From contig JAJEKV010000008.1 in assembly GCA_021234155.1 (NCBI GenBank), positions 6,636,945-6,700,944 of the forward strand: a stretch of DNA of 64,000 bases. Direction: 5' to 3'. The stretch comes from Isoetes taiwanensis. Taxonomy: Eukaryota; Streptophyta; Lycopodiopsida; Isoetales; Isoetaceae. Both the position numbers and the translations under genes were made by a program. Below, in pieces: positions 44,916-56,454 of the stretch. The notes beneath the pieces are model-generated. The model was not told the origin of the DNA. It did not search any database and saw only the letters and a list, made by a program, of their open reading frames with translations. How positions within the stretch are numbered: position 1 is the stretch's first letter; each line of letters begins with the position of its first letter.

Positions 44916-46090
44916 AGAGCTTTGATCTCTTCATTCGCCGGAATCGCCATAGCCATCCTTCCGTCACAGCTCGCCGCCGTGGCTAATTATCACATGCACA
45001 TATATATACTCATAGTTCTACTACATAATTCACCCATGGTTCTAATACATAGTTCTAGCAAGACAATGGCCAATATTTCATGCACGGTCAATATTTAAGA
45101 CGTTCGTGCAATTCATATAAATCAGGTTTCTCAATTTCACTATGCATTGGAAGAACCCATGTATGCAATTCATATAAACTTTCCAAAAATATCTTGGGAA
45201 ATGGTTTGAAGTTTGATTTTCCTTCTTCAATGCACACGGCTCAGAAGTACTAAAATTTTCCACTGCTCGAGGGAGAAAAGGAAGAGTAAAAAACTACTGG
45301 TCCAAGGAAAGCTTTCTTATATTATAGATACATACACTACAACCTCAAACCAAGGATTATTTCATTTGTTTATTATCTAAGAAGCACATCCGGATATTCT
45401 TGGAAAGACAAATGGTGTTACTTCTGAGATGGACCAGTCTCATCACACTATCAGTCACGCAGATAACCATAGCATGTCATAGTTTTTGAAGCTGATGTGA
45501 CTTTCACAGACATCAAAAAAAAGATTTAATGGCAAGCTGGGCATGTTCCTTCAGCTCAGAGGAATTTCTAGTCCTACCCAAATCGACAAAAGAGTTGACG
45601 ATTTCCAAATGCCAACTTCTTAAGCAAAAGGACAAAGGCTTTTCTCGTTCCAGTGACGTAGCCCACATGATAGCAAGGACATGCAATTCTTCTATAACCT
45701 ATGGTATATCCCTGCATCAATTATAAATTGCTTCTGATCAACGGCTTGTTATTTAGCCAATATCTAACTTGTAGACCTTGTATCAACATTATTTTTCTTC
45801 TAAATTGCTTCATATCGACTTAGTTTTGGGCAAAGATGCAATTTCAACCAGCACCTTGTGGAGGGACTGTGGCCCTTGTCAAACTCCAGAGCTGTAGGCA
45901 GTTTTGAATTTCCATTCTGGTACACAAATCTCTGGGCCTTGAGCAACAAATCATCTGCAGTCATCACCTGTGATCCCTCTACATAGTCAATCTTTTACTT
46001 CTCATGAACATAGTCGATTATTCACAACCTGCCAACCAGCCCAAATGGTGTTTTCAAAGGGCTGCTAAGTTACTTATTCCAACTTAAACC
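44916..46090. other. No recognisable gene
   Basis: Probably includes the 5' flank of the PB1 gene. A minus-strand run around 45840-45990 (MTADDLLLKAQRFVYQNG) has protein-like composition, but I recognise no family and stops surround it. Confidence 0.35.
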
Positions 46091-46094
46091 TAAT

Positions 46095-46430
46095 TCTAGA
46101 GGGCATTCTTAATTACCTCTGCTGAGAACACGTCGAATGCTCTTTGTCCATCTGATACCATGGCAGCAGTTATAAACACAGCCTTTGCAATCTTTTTAGG
46201 AAATCTAATCTTTCACCTTCCAGCTTGGAGTTGAAGGGCAAACCTTTTGCCAGTTGCAGATGCTGCTCCTTTTTCAAACTCTCAGATTGTTGTAAATATG
46301 GCATGTTGGGCCTCGTCAAGGCTTCATCTGTAGAAAAGTTTAGAAACATCAGAGTCCAACAACGAAAAGGAAGTCTTTTAACGCAATTCGGTGAAAAAAT
46401 AGACAATTTGATGGGTTCTGACAACATTTA
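46095..46430 (-). pseudogene. Possible C-terminal piece of the GT47 pseudogene
   Basis: A minus-strand run ending KKIAKAVFITAAMVSDGQRAFDVFSAE...(stop) recalls the C-terminal helix region of MUR3-like proteins, where a ..I...P...Y....DAFDV....L pattern is usual. It lies directly downstream, same strand, of the LTR element that separates it from the GT47 core. The match is short, with frame changes upstream, so this is only a suggestion. Confidence 0.3.
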
Positions 46431-46517
46431 TAAGCTACAGGTTCCAAATTATGTGGTTATGATGAAAATTTGGCAGCATAGGTATATAATTAGCGATATA
46501 ATTAATATTGTTGCTGC

Positions 46518-49500
46518 TGATATGATTTAAGGGTTCTTAGAGATATTGTCCACTTAGAGAGACAAACAAATAGATAGAAACAGAAGAATCAATTCTTAGA
46601 GTCTTATATCAACTATAAGCAATAACAAAAGGTACTTGGTTTCCACAACCAAGCTATGGAGCATCCAGTTTCCACCCAACCGGATCCAGGGATTAAGGCA
46701 ATTTCCAAGGGAATTACAAGCAGATTGACCACAGCTCCTTCTCCTTTATAGCCTGAGATCTTTTGAAATACAGCATGCACACCACTAAAAGGCTTCAAGA
46801 GGCAGCAACATCTCTGATATCCAGGCTAAGATCCACGTTCAAACAATTGAATGGCGCTCTTCTGCAGAGTTCATCAGATCGGATTCACTAAGCTCGGATT
46901 TGGGCTGTGATTGTTCAGAGTGGTTTGGATTCAGCAGCAGCAGCAGCTTCGGGCTCCCTGCAAGACGGATTTGGGCCACAATCAAGGTCGAATTTGTTGG
47001 CACCGGAATTGATGACCTTCAGCTTGCCGGACTTTGCAGGAGTCGGAAAGGAAGTCTGGGGTTTAGCTGCTTCTCCCCAACTGGCCGAGATCCCCTGTTA
47101 TCACCAAATCGGCCCCTTTTGGCCAGCGGAAAGGTTGCCACCTGCTTTTTCCCAATCTCCTCTCGATCCATTCTTTTTCCCTGAAGTTAGCTGCATGAAA
47201 CCCTTTTCTGATATTTCTCTTTCGTTCAAATAAGATATTTCCCTTTTCTTTAGCGTTAATGGTTACTTGTGTTATCTTGCCCCTTTTTCTTTACCTCGCA
47301 ACCATTGATTTCTATATGCCCCATTGCCTTAATCTCTTCGGACCACTCCCCCTAGCATGCTCCATATCAATTCCATCCCTTCTTAAAGAAGATCGTCCGC
47401 GATCTTTCGAATGCACTTGAGATGGGTCCATCCCTTCTCAAGGTGATTGCTCTCGGATCAAGTTGCATTGAAGGGTTCCCTAGTCCTGCAAACTTAAGAA
47501 ACAGTTATGGATATCCGCGTACTTCCGCAGTACGATATACCCTTGTACCTCCGCGGTACCACGTGATTGTATCTTCCCAATACAGTATCTCCACGATACC
47601 AATCATTGTATCTCCACGATACTGATGTAATTTTGGCAGGCCTATTGCTACAACTACAATTACCATTCTTTAAAATTTACGTCAAATGCATCATGCGTAC
47701 ATAATAATTTGATTTTCATTCCACACAAAAACTCAACATATAAATCAAATCTTGCAAATCTTACCCTAAAGGTATAAATCTTAACTATGTTTACCCCAGA
47801 GTTCCCATTTGGAGCCATTTCCGTTCTTTGGCATTAGCCTTTACTCGTTCCTCATCTTGGAAGCTTACATCTTTCTTCCGCTCATCGGCAGCTTTAGAGG
47901 TCTCAGGTATATCCTCCAGCTTGGGACCTTCAATAGCATGCATATGTACACCCCTTTGAGGTTTAGGTGTCTCAACCTTTGTGATCTCCCCTTCTCCAAA
48001 CGGACAATCCCTTAGGTAATGCTTTCCTCCGCATCTATAACAACCTCCCTTTGGTTCCCTAGTTTCCTTCCTCGGTCTACCTTGGCTTCCCTCTTCTCGC
48101 TTCTTCTCAGAACCATTACCGTTGCCGTTGTTTTTCCTCTTCTTGAAGCTTCTGGAAGATTCCTTACTTCCATTCTTCTCTTTGCTACTCTTTTTATCCT
48201 CTTGATCATCTGAAGTGTCTTCATCCCAGAAATCAAATTTCCTAGTTTTGGGATCTATTTTCCGTTCCACTGCAGATGCTAGTTTTATGGCTTCATTTAA
48301 ATCTTTGGGGTGAAATATCTCCATCTCCGCATAGATATCATCCCTACATCCACTAACATATTTTCTCAGAAGCTCTTTCCCATCCAGATTCCTTATTAGT
48401 GCCGCTAAGTGAGTAAATTTGGAGTGTAGGACTGAATACTCTCTGCTTCCCCCTGCTTCAGACGATCCCATTCCCTACGCAACTCATTGTGATAATTAGA
48501 GGGCAAATAATGTGCGTCAAATGCCGTTTTAAAACTTTCCCAATCAGTGATTTTGGGATCACATTCTCGTCTGCCTTGCCACCATGCTTGGGCTTGATCT
48601 TTTAGATAGGTATCCATGGCTTGCAGTCTTTCCACATCTGTTGCCTGCACACGTTCAAAGAACTTTTCCCACTGACTGATGAAACTGACAACCTTGACAG
48701 GCTTTGTCTTTCCCCCTTTGAAAGACGGCATGTCTACTTTCTCCAACCATTTTCTCAGCTTAGGTGGCGGTGGCGGAGTTACTGGTGGAGGACCATTAGG
48801 CAGAGGAGGTGGTTGCGAAGGTTGCAAATAAATATCTGGAAGGAATCGATACAGAATAGACAGCAATTCCACTTGCCTGTCATACTCTTGCTGACTGCTA
48901 GGCATAGGCAAAGCTAACTGGGATGCAATGTAGCTGGCATTGGACAAGGCTTGCTGTTATTGAGCTTCAGTAACATTGAAGCATTGGGCCATTGATCAGG
49001 TAGGAGGATCGGCTCGCTCTGATACCACTTGATATGATTTAAGGGTTCTTAGAGATATTGTCCACTTAGAGAGACAAACAAATAGATAGAAACAGAAGAA
49101 TCAATTCTTAGAGTCTTATATCAACTATAAGCAATAACAAAAGGTACTTGGTTTCCACAACCAAGCTATGGAGCATCCAGTTTCCACCCAACCGGATCCA
49201 GGGATTAAGGCAATTTCCAAGGGAATTACAAGCAGATTGACCACAGCTCCTTCTCCTTTATAGCCTGAGATCTTTTGAAATACAACATGCACACCACTAA
49301 AAGGCTTCAAGAGGCAGCAACATCTCTGATATCCGGGATAAGATCCACGTTCAAACAATTGAATGGCGCTCGGATTCACTAAGCTCGGATTTGGGCTGTG
49401 ATTGTTCAGAGTGGTTTGGATTCAGCAGCAGCAGCAGCTTCGGGCTCCCTGCAGGACAGATTTGGGCCACAATCAAGGTCGAATTTGCTGGCACCGGAAT

Positions 49501-49844
49501 TGATGACCTTCAGCTTGCCGGACTTTGCAGGAGTCGAAAAGGAAGTCTGGGGTTTAGCTGCTTCTCCCCAACTGGCCGAGATCCCCTGTTATCACCAAAT
49601 CGGCCCCTTTTGGCCAGCGGAAAGGTTGCCACCTGCTTTTTCCCAATCTCCTCTCGATCCATTCTTTTTCCCTGAAGTTAGCTGCATGAAGCCCTTTTCT
49701 GATATTCCCCTTTCGTTCAAATAAGATATTTCCCTTTTCTTTAGCGTTAATGGTCCCCTTTTTCTTTACCTCGCAACCATTGATTTCTATATGCCCCATT
49801 GCCTTAATCTCTTCGGACCACTCCCCCTAGCATGCTCCATATCA
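46518..49844 (-). mobile_element. Gag-only (non-autonomous) LTR retrotransposon
   Basis: A 3.3-kb element in minus orientation with LTRs at 49030-49844 (5') and 46518-47369 (3'), both starting TGATAT and ending ATATCA on the element strand. A perfect 5-bp duplication GCTGC lies at 46513-46517 and 49845-49849. The PBS, as GCTCTGATACCA on the plus strand at 49016-49027, is initiator tRNA-Met type, two bases from the LTR. The internal 1.66 kb holds only gag. There is no protease, RT or integrase, so it must have used enzymes from another element. It is a large-internal-deletion or gag-only type. The LTRs differ by a few indels, the main one of about 20 bp near 46860-46885. Confidence 0.92.
47791..48992 (-). 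pseudogene. Gag of the non-autonomous LTR element, broken
   Basis: From ATG 48992 (MAQCFNVTEAQ) an in-frame TAA (48957-48959) interrupts codon 12. The frame continues with SNASYIASQLALPMPSS, a poly-Pro stretch, then a retrotransposon Gag domain: FISQWEKFFERVQATDV, AMDTYLKDQAQAWWQG, WESFKTAFDAHYLPSNY. Near 48430 a one-base shift moves to the frame VLHSKFTHLAALIRN, through a Lys/Arg/Asn-rich region to a zinc knuckle CYRCGGKHYLRDC, one residue shorter than the usual CCHC spacing. The frame ends at 47791. A stop plus a frameshift means this copy makes no full Gag. Confidence 0.88.
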
Positions 49845-49929
49845 GCTGCTCTGTGGACAAACAGATTCAGAAAAACATAATATATGAGAGGTACAGAATA
49901 CAAACGGAGTTTGGAAAAGATTGAAGGCT

Positions 49930-51525
49930 TACCTCCTGTAGGAACGGTGGAGATGATCATATTGTAAGTAGAAACTATGCCTCCAAAAAAAAACTAGAAT
50001 GCAACCTGCTACCAATGAATCGAACATAGGGGCAAAAGTATGCTGGTGGGTATCAAAAGCAGGCGTCCGGACACATGCTGACAGCACTCATATAGCACCC
50101 CATATGGCAGCTTGTTTAAGGTGTTACTGGTACTAGCACACGGTAATTAGGTAATCAATAGAAATATGTAACAACTCCAATTAATAACAAGTGGAATACT
50201 ATGATAGAATAGTACATCCAGGGTGCTGATCTAAGTGCTGGGGCCGCGTTTTTTTTATACCCACTAGCATACTTTTGCCCATAGATCTTTTTGTGTAGAT
50301 ATCCCCTCTAGGATGTAAACATAATTTAGAACTGAGGAAATGATCCATAAGAGGTACCAGATCTTCCTCACATTTGGAACAATTCACGTAGTTACAGCTT
50401 CCAGATGCAACACATTGATCAGCTATCAAAGTTCTGAAATCATTCTCAATGCCCTCCTTTGCAGCTCCAGCATAGGAGAAAAAATGTTCTCTTTTAGAAC
50501 CACGGACAAATTTCTGCCATTCTCGCAGATCGTTCTCATTTCGGGGATGAAAGCCGGTAAGGTATGGAATATCAAGCTCTCTACCATCCCAGAGATCCCG
50601 TTCTACAACAAGGATAGTAAGGTTCTTAGTTTGGGGCATATGCAAAAATTTAGTTCCATATCCTCCATCGTGGGATCGCTTAAAATCCCATGTAAACCCA
50701 CTAACCATGAGAAAATGATCGACCCCTCCATTACTGGCCCAATGTTTCTGCCCATCTGGCCATTCCAGTAGCTTCTGGGACAATATGTCTCGTTCTTCAG
50801 CTGTAGACTGAACCCACAAGAATCTCATTACATCTATTCTGGCATAGAATGGAATGTAGAATGCATTTGCAGATTCTGGATCATTTGTTGTGCATGGATG
50901 CTTTTTCATTCTACTGTGAAAATGAGGCTCTCCTGCATAATGATATAATGATGTGAACCGTTTCTTTCGCCGTTAGTTATGCTGAATTCTCCATTATTTG
51001 CCCGAATCCTTCATTCTCAAATGCTGGGCACATAGAAACCCATGGATTCATGGTAGTTCGCCACTAAATCTGCATTTAATTCTTGCGGTAGATCATACAT
51101 GAAGATGTTGATTCCTTTGCACAGAGATGTAGCTTTCTCTTCTACGATAGATTTCTTAGCTTCTGAATCCTCCCTCTCATCGTTTTCCTCAGACTCTACT
51201 ATTCCCAATTCTGTAGATGCACTATTGTCTTCAGATTTAAGCTCTGTTTCTACATCAGCTTTGTCTTCAGACCTTTGTTTACAAGCATCACTATCACTGT
51301 TCTTATCAGGTTCAACCACATTTGCACCAAGTTCGTCAGATTTTAAAGTAGCAACCTCCTTAGACGAAGATATCTCGGCTAATGCATCATTGTTCTCCTT
51401 AAATTCATGGGCCAATTGCACAAACTCAACCTCCTTTACAGGCACCGCATCAAGAGAGATCTCATTAGAAATTTTAACAGCATGGTCGGAAGAAACTCGC
51501 CTGAGGAGGGGCTTACGAAGGTATG
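49930..51525 (-). pseudogene. MUR3/KATAMARI-like exostosin-family glycosyltransferase (GT47) pseudogene
   Basis: Minus strand, from an AG acceptor near 51525: an exon giving TTYLRKPLLRRVSSDH and an acidic stem region, then the catalytic-domain start INIFMYDLPQELNADLV. Two or more small indels follow between 51020 and 50910 (pieces CPAFENEGFGQIM and NGERNGSHHY are in different frames). A long intact stretch 50909-50285 has HPCTTNDPESANAFYIPFY, GGVDHFLMVSGFTWDFKR, ILVVERDLWDGRELDIPY, FFSYAGAAKEG, CLHPRGDIYTKRS. There a 251-bp MITE is inserted, and the frame resumes after it with MFDSLVAGCILVFF. A donor-like GGAG/gtaagc follows at about 49930. Family role: Golgi type II transferases adding galactose or related sugars to xyloglucan side chains. 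The N-terminal anchor is not identified. Frameshifts and insertion make it a pseudogene. Confidence 0.85.
50026..50284. mobile_element. 251-bp MITE inserted in the GT47 exon
   Basis: Termini at 50030 and 50280 are inverted repeats GGGCAAAAGTATGCTRGTGGGTAT (one mismatch in 24), with weaker similarity continuing further inward. The 4-bp direct repeat ATAG flanks it (50026-50029 and 50281-50284). Removing the element and one copy restores the GT47 reading frame across KRS-MFDSL. No coding capacity. The superfamily is not assigned. Confidence 0.88.
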
Positions 51526-54500
51526 TCGTCTGTCAATTCCCCTGCTTTTCTTTGATTTTATGCAATTACGAGTTATAACTGTTAAAATAGACTGGACTCT
51601 AAGTTTTTTCTGATTAACCTGCTGCTCATGAAGATTTCTATGGCATTTGTCCACTAATCATTTGGTTCTTATCAAATCAGTTTTCATCTCCTTATCCTCC
51701 AGCCTTGCCATGAATCTGGAAAGGTATATTCTGTTCATAATAAAGCACAGGCATTCGTCAAAGCAAAGTTTAAGCTTAGGATAAGGGAAATAAACCTAGA
51801 AATAAGTAGGCGAAAGCTGCAGACCTGGATTTGGTTTAAAACTTGAGTGATGTCCTGCAAGGGCCGATGAGGAAACCATTCCAGCAAAGGGCTTTGGACC
51901 TTGACAAGCGCCTCTTCAATGGGAGTATTTTCCAAGCTGGGTTTATGCTTGAAACTGTGGCCGCCATCTCCATTTGCAAGTCGGAAGCAGAGAATCTGAC
52001 ATTGTGACGACAGAGCATTTTCAAGAGCAGAAAAGAGGGAGATTTGAAATTTGAAAGAATATGGTCTGCTATAGTGGCCATGAGAATAGTATTTTACATA
52101 ATTCAACTTGTGTGCAAAGAAGTTGTAGGGTTCGGGACCTTATAGTTCAATCTAGGGAAGTGAGGATAATGGTGGGAAACTTATGGTGGTTGACTATAGC
52201 ACGTATCTATCCTACGGGCACAAAACACATGGCTATACTGCAGGTTCAATTCCTGCACGTTCTTAAACTATCTGTCCAAGTTGATAGAGTGATATGAAGA
52301 ATGAAAGAATAAATACTCGCGACGACCTTTGTTTTGAATCTATCAGTTGTAATTCAAGGATGCCTATTGTGGAAGCTGAACTATCACAAAAACTAGATAA
52401 TATCTGGAACATATCGTAAGTCTGATTGATAGGGTTGGAAGAAGAGAAATGTTCGCGGCAGCCTACTCGCAACGACCTTTGTTTTGAATCTATCAGTTGT
52501 AATTCAAGGATGCCTATTGTGGAAGCTGAACTATCACAAATCTCAAACTTTGAGGATGTATTCTTTTCTAATCGTTTAGGTGCCATTACTGTTATCAAGA
52601 GAGTTGTAGGGCCAAGGCATCGTCATTACTGTTATCAAGAGAGTTGTAGGGCCAAGGCATCGTCGTCGCTTATAGTGCGCAAATCAACACATTAGCTGGT
52701 AAGTGAGAATTTGGTTGGTTGTTCGAACTTTTTCTTTTTTCAAATGGTTTCTTTTATAGTCGCCTGGTCTGATTCCTTTTAATCGCAAGGAATTATGATC
52801 AGTATTTATTCCCTCTGATCATGATTTCATGTGCTATGTTTATTGGTCCTGTGCATGTGGGGCATGCCGGAACAGAAAAATTAAAAGACACTATTATGAG
52901 AGATTTGAATGATTAGCATTTTTATCTTTGAATATTATGTCACGGAATTCCATAACAGAAGTCCACCAAAAGCAGCAGAAGCATATTATCAGTTTTGAGA
53001 AAATCAATATGCCTCATTGGATTAAAGATTATGATTTGGAGTGTTTCTTGACAACTCTAAACCAGCATTTTGACATAATACAAATAATACATAAGCATTG
53101 TGCCTCAGGCTTGTGTTTCTTAACCTTTTGCCTTTGTTAATGCTTAGTGCTTAGTGCTCCGCTACTTCTTCTTCCTCAGCTAAAAAGTTCTAGAAGCAGG
53201 CAGCAACTACGGCCGGGAACCTCCCTGCTTCCAAGGTTTCGGCAACAGATAGCAGTTTCGTCCGCCAAATCCTTCTATGAACACCCATGCTGCCGCTCTT
53301 TGTTTATAGGTCTTTTGCAATTTGGCAAAAACGTTTTCAGCATAGGGATGTTGGAACTCTGATACAAATTCATACTTCAACGTGGAATGGTATTTTAGGT
53401 CTTTCAAATCCCGTTGAATTTCTAATGCATAAATGAAACAAGTGTTTTATTTTTGAATGAAATAGGTCTTTCTGTATGCCCATGTCCATCATACTGAATC
53501 GACATCCCTTCCAGATTCTTCATCCTCATCATACCAAATATTAGGAGGGTTAATTTGTTTGCTTCTTCAATTTCTATACATTCTAATACGATTCTTTGTA
53601 GGATGTAGGAATCACTTTTCTTGGTTCCCCATTTGTATAGGGAGTCATAGATCCAGGTTTCATGCAAGGATAAGTTTTAGAAGTTCACTGTGAACATGAT
53701 AGTTGTTATATTTCTCTATTTGCTGGGATTTAAAACTTTGATTTGTAGAGCCACAATTCTGGGTGGAGAGATCTTTCAAGGTAACAAATGTTGCAACAAC
53801 ATGGGCCAGCCATTTTTCATAGATGACTCTACACTCACGATGCTTAACGATACATGTGAAGCTCCCTTAATAATCATTGCCAATTAGGAAGGACAACTCC
53901 CTACAAATCAGTATTAGTTGCACCAACAAATCATCAATATGTATATCCTAAAGAAGCAACTGCATAAATGCAACATCAACTTTGAATAGCAGGGCTTTGA
54001 AATGCATATAAGCTAATCGTTGTTTCAACATAAACTACTATCCAAGCTTATAACAACGTAGTATTTCTCAACCAACTTAAAATGTATAGCGAAGTGCAAT
54101 ATTTTGTTATATAAAAAGGGTTGTCATATTACATTAGGCAATTAAATGTTTTTAGGCAACCCCAAACATCTCTCCATAGAGTTCCAAGAATATGCCACTA
54201 CCAGTCTCGCATTTAAGAATTATTAGTGGTCTGTGCTTGAGTGGGATGAAACAATTCATTCCATCCGATGCATCCAAAATTTCATACAATTATAAAACCT
54301 AAACTCGCATAAGGATTTCATTAACTACCTTTAAATGCTCTTGCGAATGCGACGAAGTCAACTTTGCATCATAATCACAAATATCGCAAGGCCAAAATAA
54401 AACCTTTGCTAAACCCTACGCAAGTGCAAGCCCAAATATGCCACTACCAGTCTTGCATTTAAGAATTATTAGTAAAGTATATTCAAACTATATATGCCCA

Positions 54501-54555
54501 AGTAGACGTTCTCAACTATAACATTCTTAATGTTTGAATTTAATCCGGACGAAAA
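51526..54555. repeat. No recognised gene; local tandem duplications
   Basis: A 77-bp segment is repeated at 52314-52390 and 52464-52540 (CTTTGTTTTGAATCTATCAG and more). A 40-bp unit is tandem at 52584-52623 and 52624-52663. A minus-strand run near 51836-52030 (FKHKPSLENTPIEEALVKVQ) is exon-like and followed by a possible donor; it might be an upstream exon of a decayed gene but is unrecognised. CATTTAAGAATTATTAGT occurs at both 54209-54226 and 54457-54474. TGCAGGTTCAATTCCTGCA at 52240-52258 is a perfect T-arm-like hairpin without the rest of a tRNA. Confidence 0.45.
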
Positions 54556-54583
54556 GCCCAGCAACGCTGGGCACTTTTTCTAG
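54556..54583 (+). mobile_element. Helitron-like 3' terminus
   Basis: A short GC-rich hairpin GCCCAGC-AAC-GCTGGGC (54556-54572), then seven bases, then CTAG followed by T (54580-54584). This is the layout of plant Helitron 3' ends (hairpin about 10 bases before CTRR, insertion before T). The 5' TC end was not identified, so the element length is unknown. No Rep/helicase is seen. Confidence 0.6.
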
Positions 54584-55192
54584 TGTTATTATAATGCTCT
54601 TTTACATGTCCTTTTTAGAAAAACAATACTTAATAGCACTAAAAACAATAGATAGATTTCAATAACACGTGTCGTTCTTTTGTAAATAACATGTGGTTTT
54701 TTTAAAAACCATTGTTGTAAGTTAGTCTTTCACGTATAGCAATATTTAAATCTAAGTGTCTTATTTTAAGGAAAAACAACGCGTGGCTCCTCAAAAAATA
54801 GCAGTCAAGAAAAAACCACACGTCGAAAAAGTTCGGTAAAGACAACAGTGAAAAAAAGACACATTGACAAAAAAATAAAAAAGTGCCAGAAAAATCACAG
54901 TGAGATTTTTTTGCCAAAAAACCACTGTCCCTTTGTGCAAATCCGGATAAATTGGCCACGTGGTCTTTTGGGGCCATTTTGGTATTATTTTTGACATAAA
55001 ACAACACATAAAAATAACAGTGGACCAAAAATTGAGATCAATGTGACTGGTATTTGGCCCTTTGACCCGAAAAAAGTTAAGCGAGGCCAAGAAAGTACCG
55101 GGTTTTGGAGGGTGCATATGGAAGACCTTGCAGATTGCTTGGAGTAGGTTGGAGAAGAGTACCATCCAGAGGCCCAATTGGAAGGGTTTGAC
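54584..55192. other. AT-rich flank with short repeated CCACTG/AACCAC words
   Basis: From about 54680 to 55030 the words AACCAC, CCACACGT, GTGGTTTT, CCACTGT and ACAGTG recur on both strands. This resembles subterminal repeats of a DNA transposon, which would make the two ORFs downstream its products. No terminal inverted repeat was found. Confidence 0.35.
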
Positions 55193-55957
55193 ATGGCAGA
55201 GGTGCACCAGCTATGGGAGGCCTTACCAGGACAACTCCCAACTGATGTGCAAAATGACCAATCGACACACATTCAAGCTATTGAACATGTGGAACAATCT
55301 GTGCATGTGGAACATATACATGCAATTGGTGATGAAGGTATTGATGCAGTAATGGCTTTTCAGGCTCATGTAAGTCAAATGCATGGCACTGATGTTGGAG
55401 GGTCTATGGTTGGTCTGCAAGAACCATCTCAGACTTGTGTGCAGCCATCACAGGCCATGAGGTTAAGGAAGAGGGGTCTAGATCTAGGGGAAAGAGTGCA
55501 CATATCAAGTGATGATTTCTGCGAACCATTGAAAGCAGAAAAGGCAAGAAGGGCAGAGGCCAAAAAAATGAAACTGGAGCAGTTGGCTGCACTGAAGCTC
55601 GAGATTGCAAGGAGGAAAGCTGAAAGGGAGGAGGCTGCTAAAAGGGCACAGGTTAACAAGGAGGAGCGAGAGAGGAGGAAGAGAGCTGATGCAGCTGAAG
55701 CTACAAGTGTTGCAAGGCTTAGGGAATTCATGTATCCAAAGGGGGTGTCTAGAGTGGCATCTGTTTTTGGTTTTCAGAGGGTATTGAGTGAGGATGTGAA
55801 GACAACAAGGCTGCAGGTGAGAAACAGGTTGAGAATGAGGCAAGGGTTGAGCCCACATAGGGCAGCCATTATAAGCAATCATACGTCCCCTATCATTGAC
55901 CCAATGCATCTGCCTATTAGTCCTTCACATAGTCCATGTGTAGATCTGAATTCATAG
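55193..55957 (+). CDS. Uncharacterised coiled-coil protein
   Basis: From ATG 55193 (MAEVHQLWEALPGQLPTD) the 254-codon frame has an acidic N-terminal half and then a strongly charged heptad-like region of about 90 residues (EKARRAEAKKMKLEQL, RRKAEREEAAKRAQVNKEE) that should form a long helix or coiled coil, with a basic C-terminus. No catalytic motif. The upstream and downstream context suggests a transposon accessory ORF or a captured gene. No family is recognised. An open frame of this length without low complexity in its second half is unlikely to be chance. Confidence 0.5.
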   Translation: MAEVHQLWEALPGQLPTDVQNDQSTHIQAIEHVEQSVHVEHIHAIGDEGIDAVMAFQAHVSQMHGTDVGGSMVGLQEPSQTCVQPSQAMRLRKRGLDLGERVHISSDDFCEPLKAEKARRAEAKKMKLEQLAALKLEIARRKAEREEAAKRAQVNKEERERRKRADAAEATSVARLREFMYPKGVSRVASVFGFQRVLSEDVKTTRLQVRNRLRMRQGLSPHRAAIISNHTSPIIDPMHLPISPSHSPCVDLNS

Positions 55958-55980
55958 GCCCTGGAAGATGTTGATGATAT

Positions 55981-56454
55981 GTGCAAATCATGTGCAGTTT
56001 AGATTACACACATCTCTGTTTGGGTGATGCTGGACATGGGCAGAATGTACGCATTGAGGGTTGCATATCTCTAGTTAGACCTGTAGTAAACCCAATCAGT
56101 GCACTCAATTTCCCAATGAAGAGGTGGGACTTGGCAGCTCCACATCAACATGCTGACATTGGCCATGGCAATTCATTAAGGTTGGACACACAGAGGTGGG
56201 TGAACTATGTTGTAGCCAATTCAGGACCCCAACATGACCAAGATGTGGCAATAGACAAAGCAAGGATTATAAGGGAGATGGTGGAAATTGGGTTGGACCC
56301 TGCAATTATTAGCCATGCAAGGGGCATGGATATTGGATTTGCAAGTATATGGAGGGCTGAGATGGCTCGTGAAACCCAACCGACTCCAAGGTTTGGGGAG
56401 GGGACCTTATTTATGGCTACACCCGCTGATAGTCAGGTATGCTTGTTCACCTAA
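55981..56454 (+). CDS. Uncharacterised ORF downstream of the coiled-coil ORF
   Basis: Same strand, starting 23 bp after the stop of the previous ORF. It contains RWDLAAPHQHADIGHGNSL and VVANSGPQHDQDVAIDKARI. There is an ATG at 55981; an intron joining it to the previous ORF is also possible. GGTATG near 56436 could be a donor, so the protein may continue. No family recognised. Confidence 0.4.
   Translation: MQIMCSLDYTHLCLGDAGHGQNVRIEGCISLVRPVVNPISALNFPMKRWDLAAPHQHADIGHGNSLRLDTQRWVNYVVANSGPQHDQDVAIDKARIIREMVEIGLDPAIISHARGMDIGFASIWRAEMARETQPTPRFGEGTLFMATPADSQVCLFT

Noticed and set aside
46900-47233. Plus-strand ORFs with AAAAAS-type runs, seen again at 49391-49724
   Set aside because: Both lie in the LTRs of the gag-only element and are identical because the LTRs are. 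Not genes.
52230-52260. Possible tRNA gene on the plus strand
   Set aside because: T-arm-like TGCAGGTTCAATTCCTGCA only, with no matching acceptor stem or A box at the right distance.
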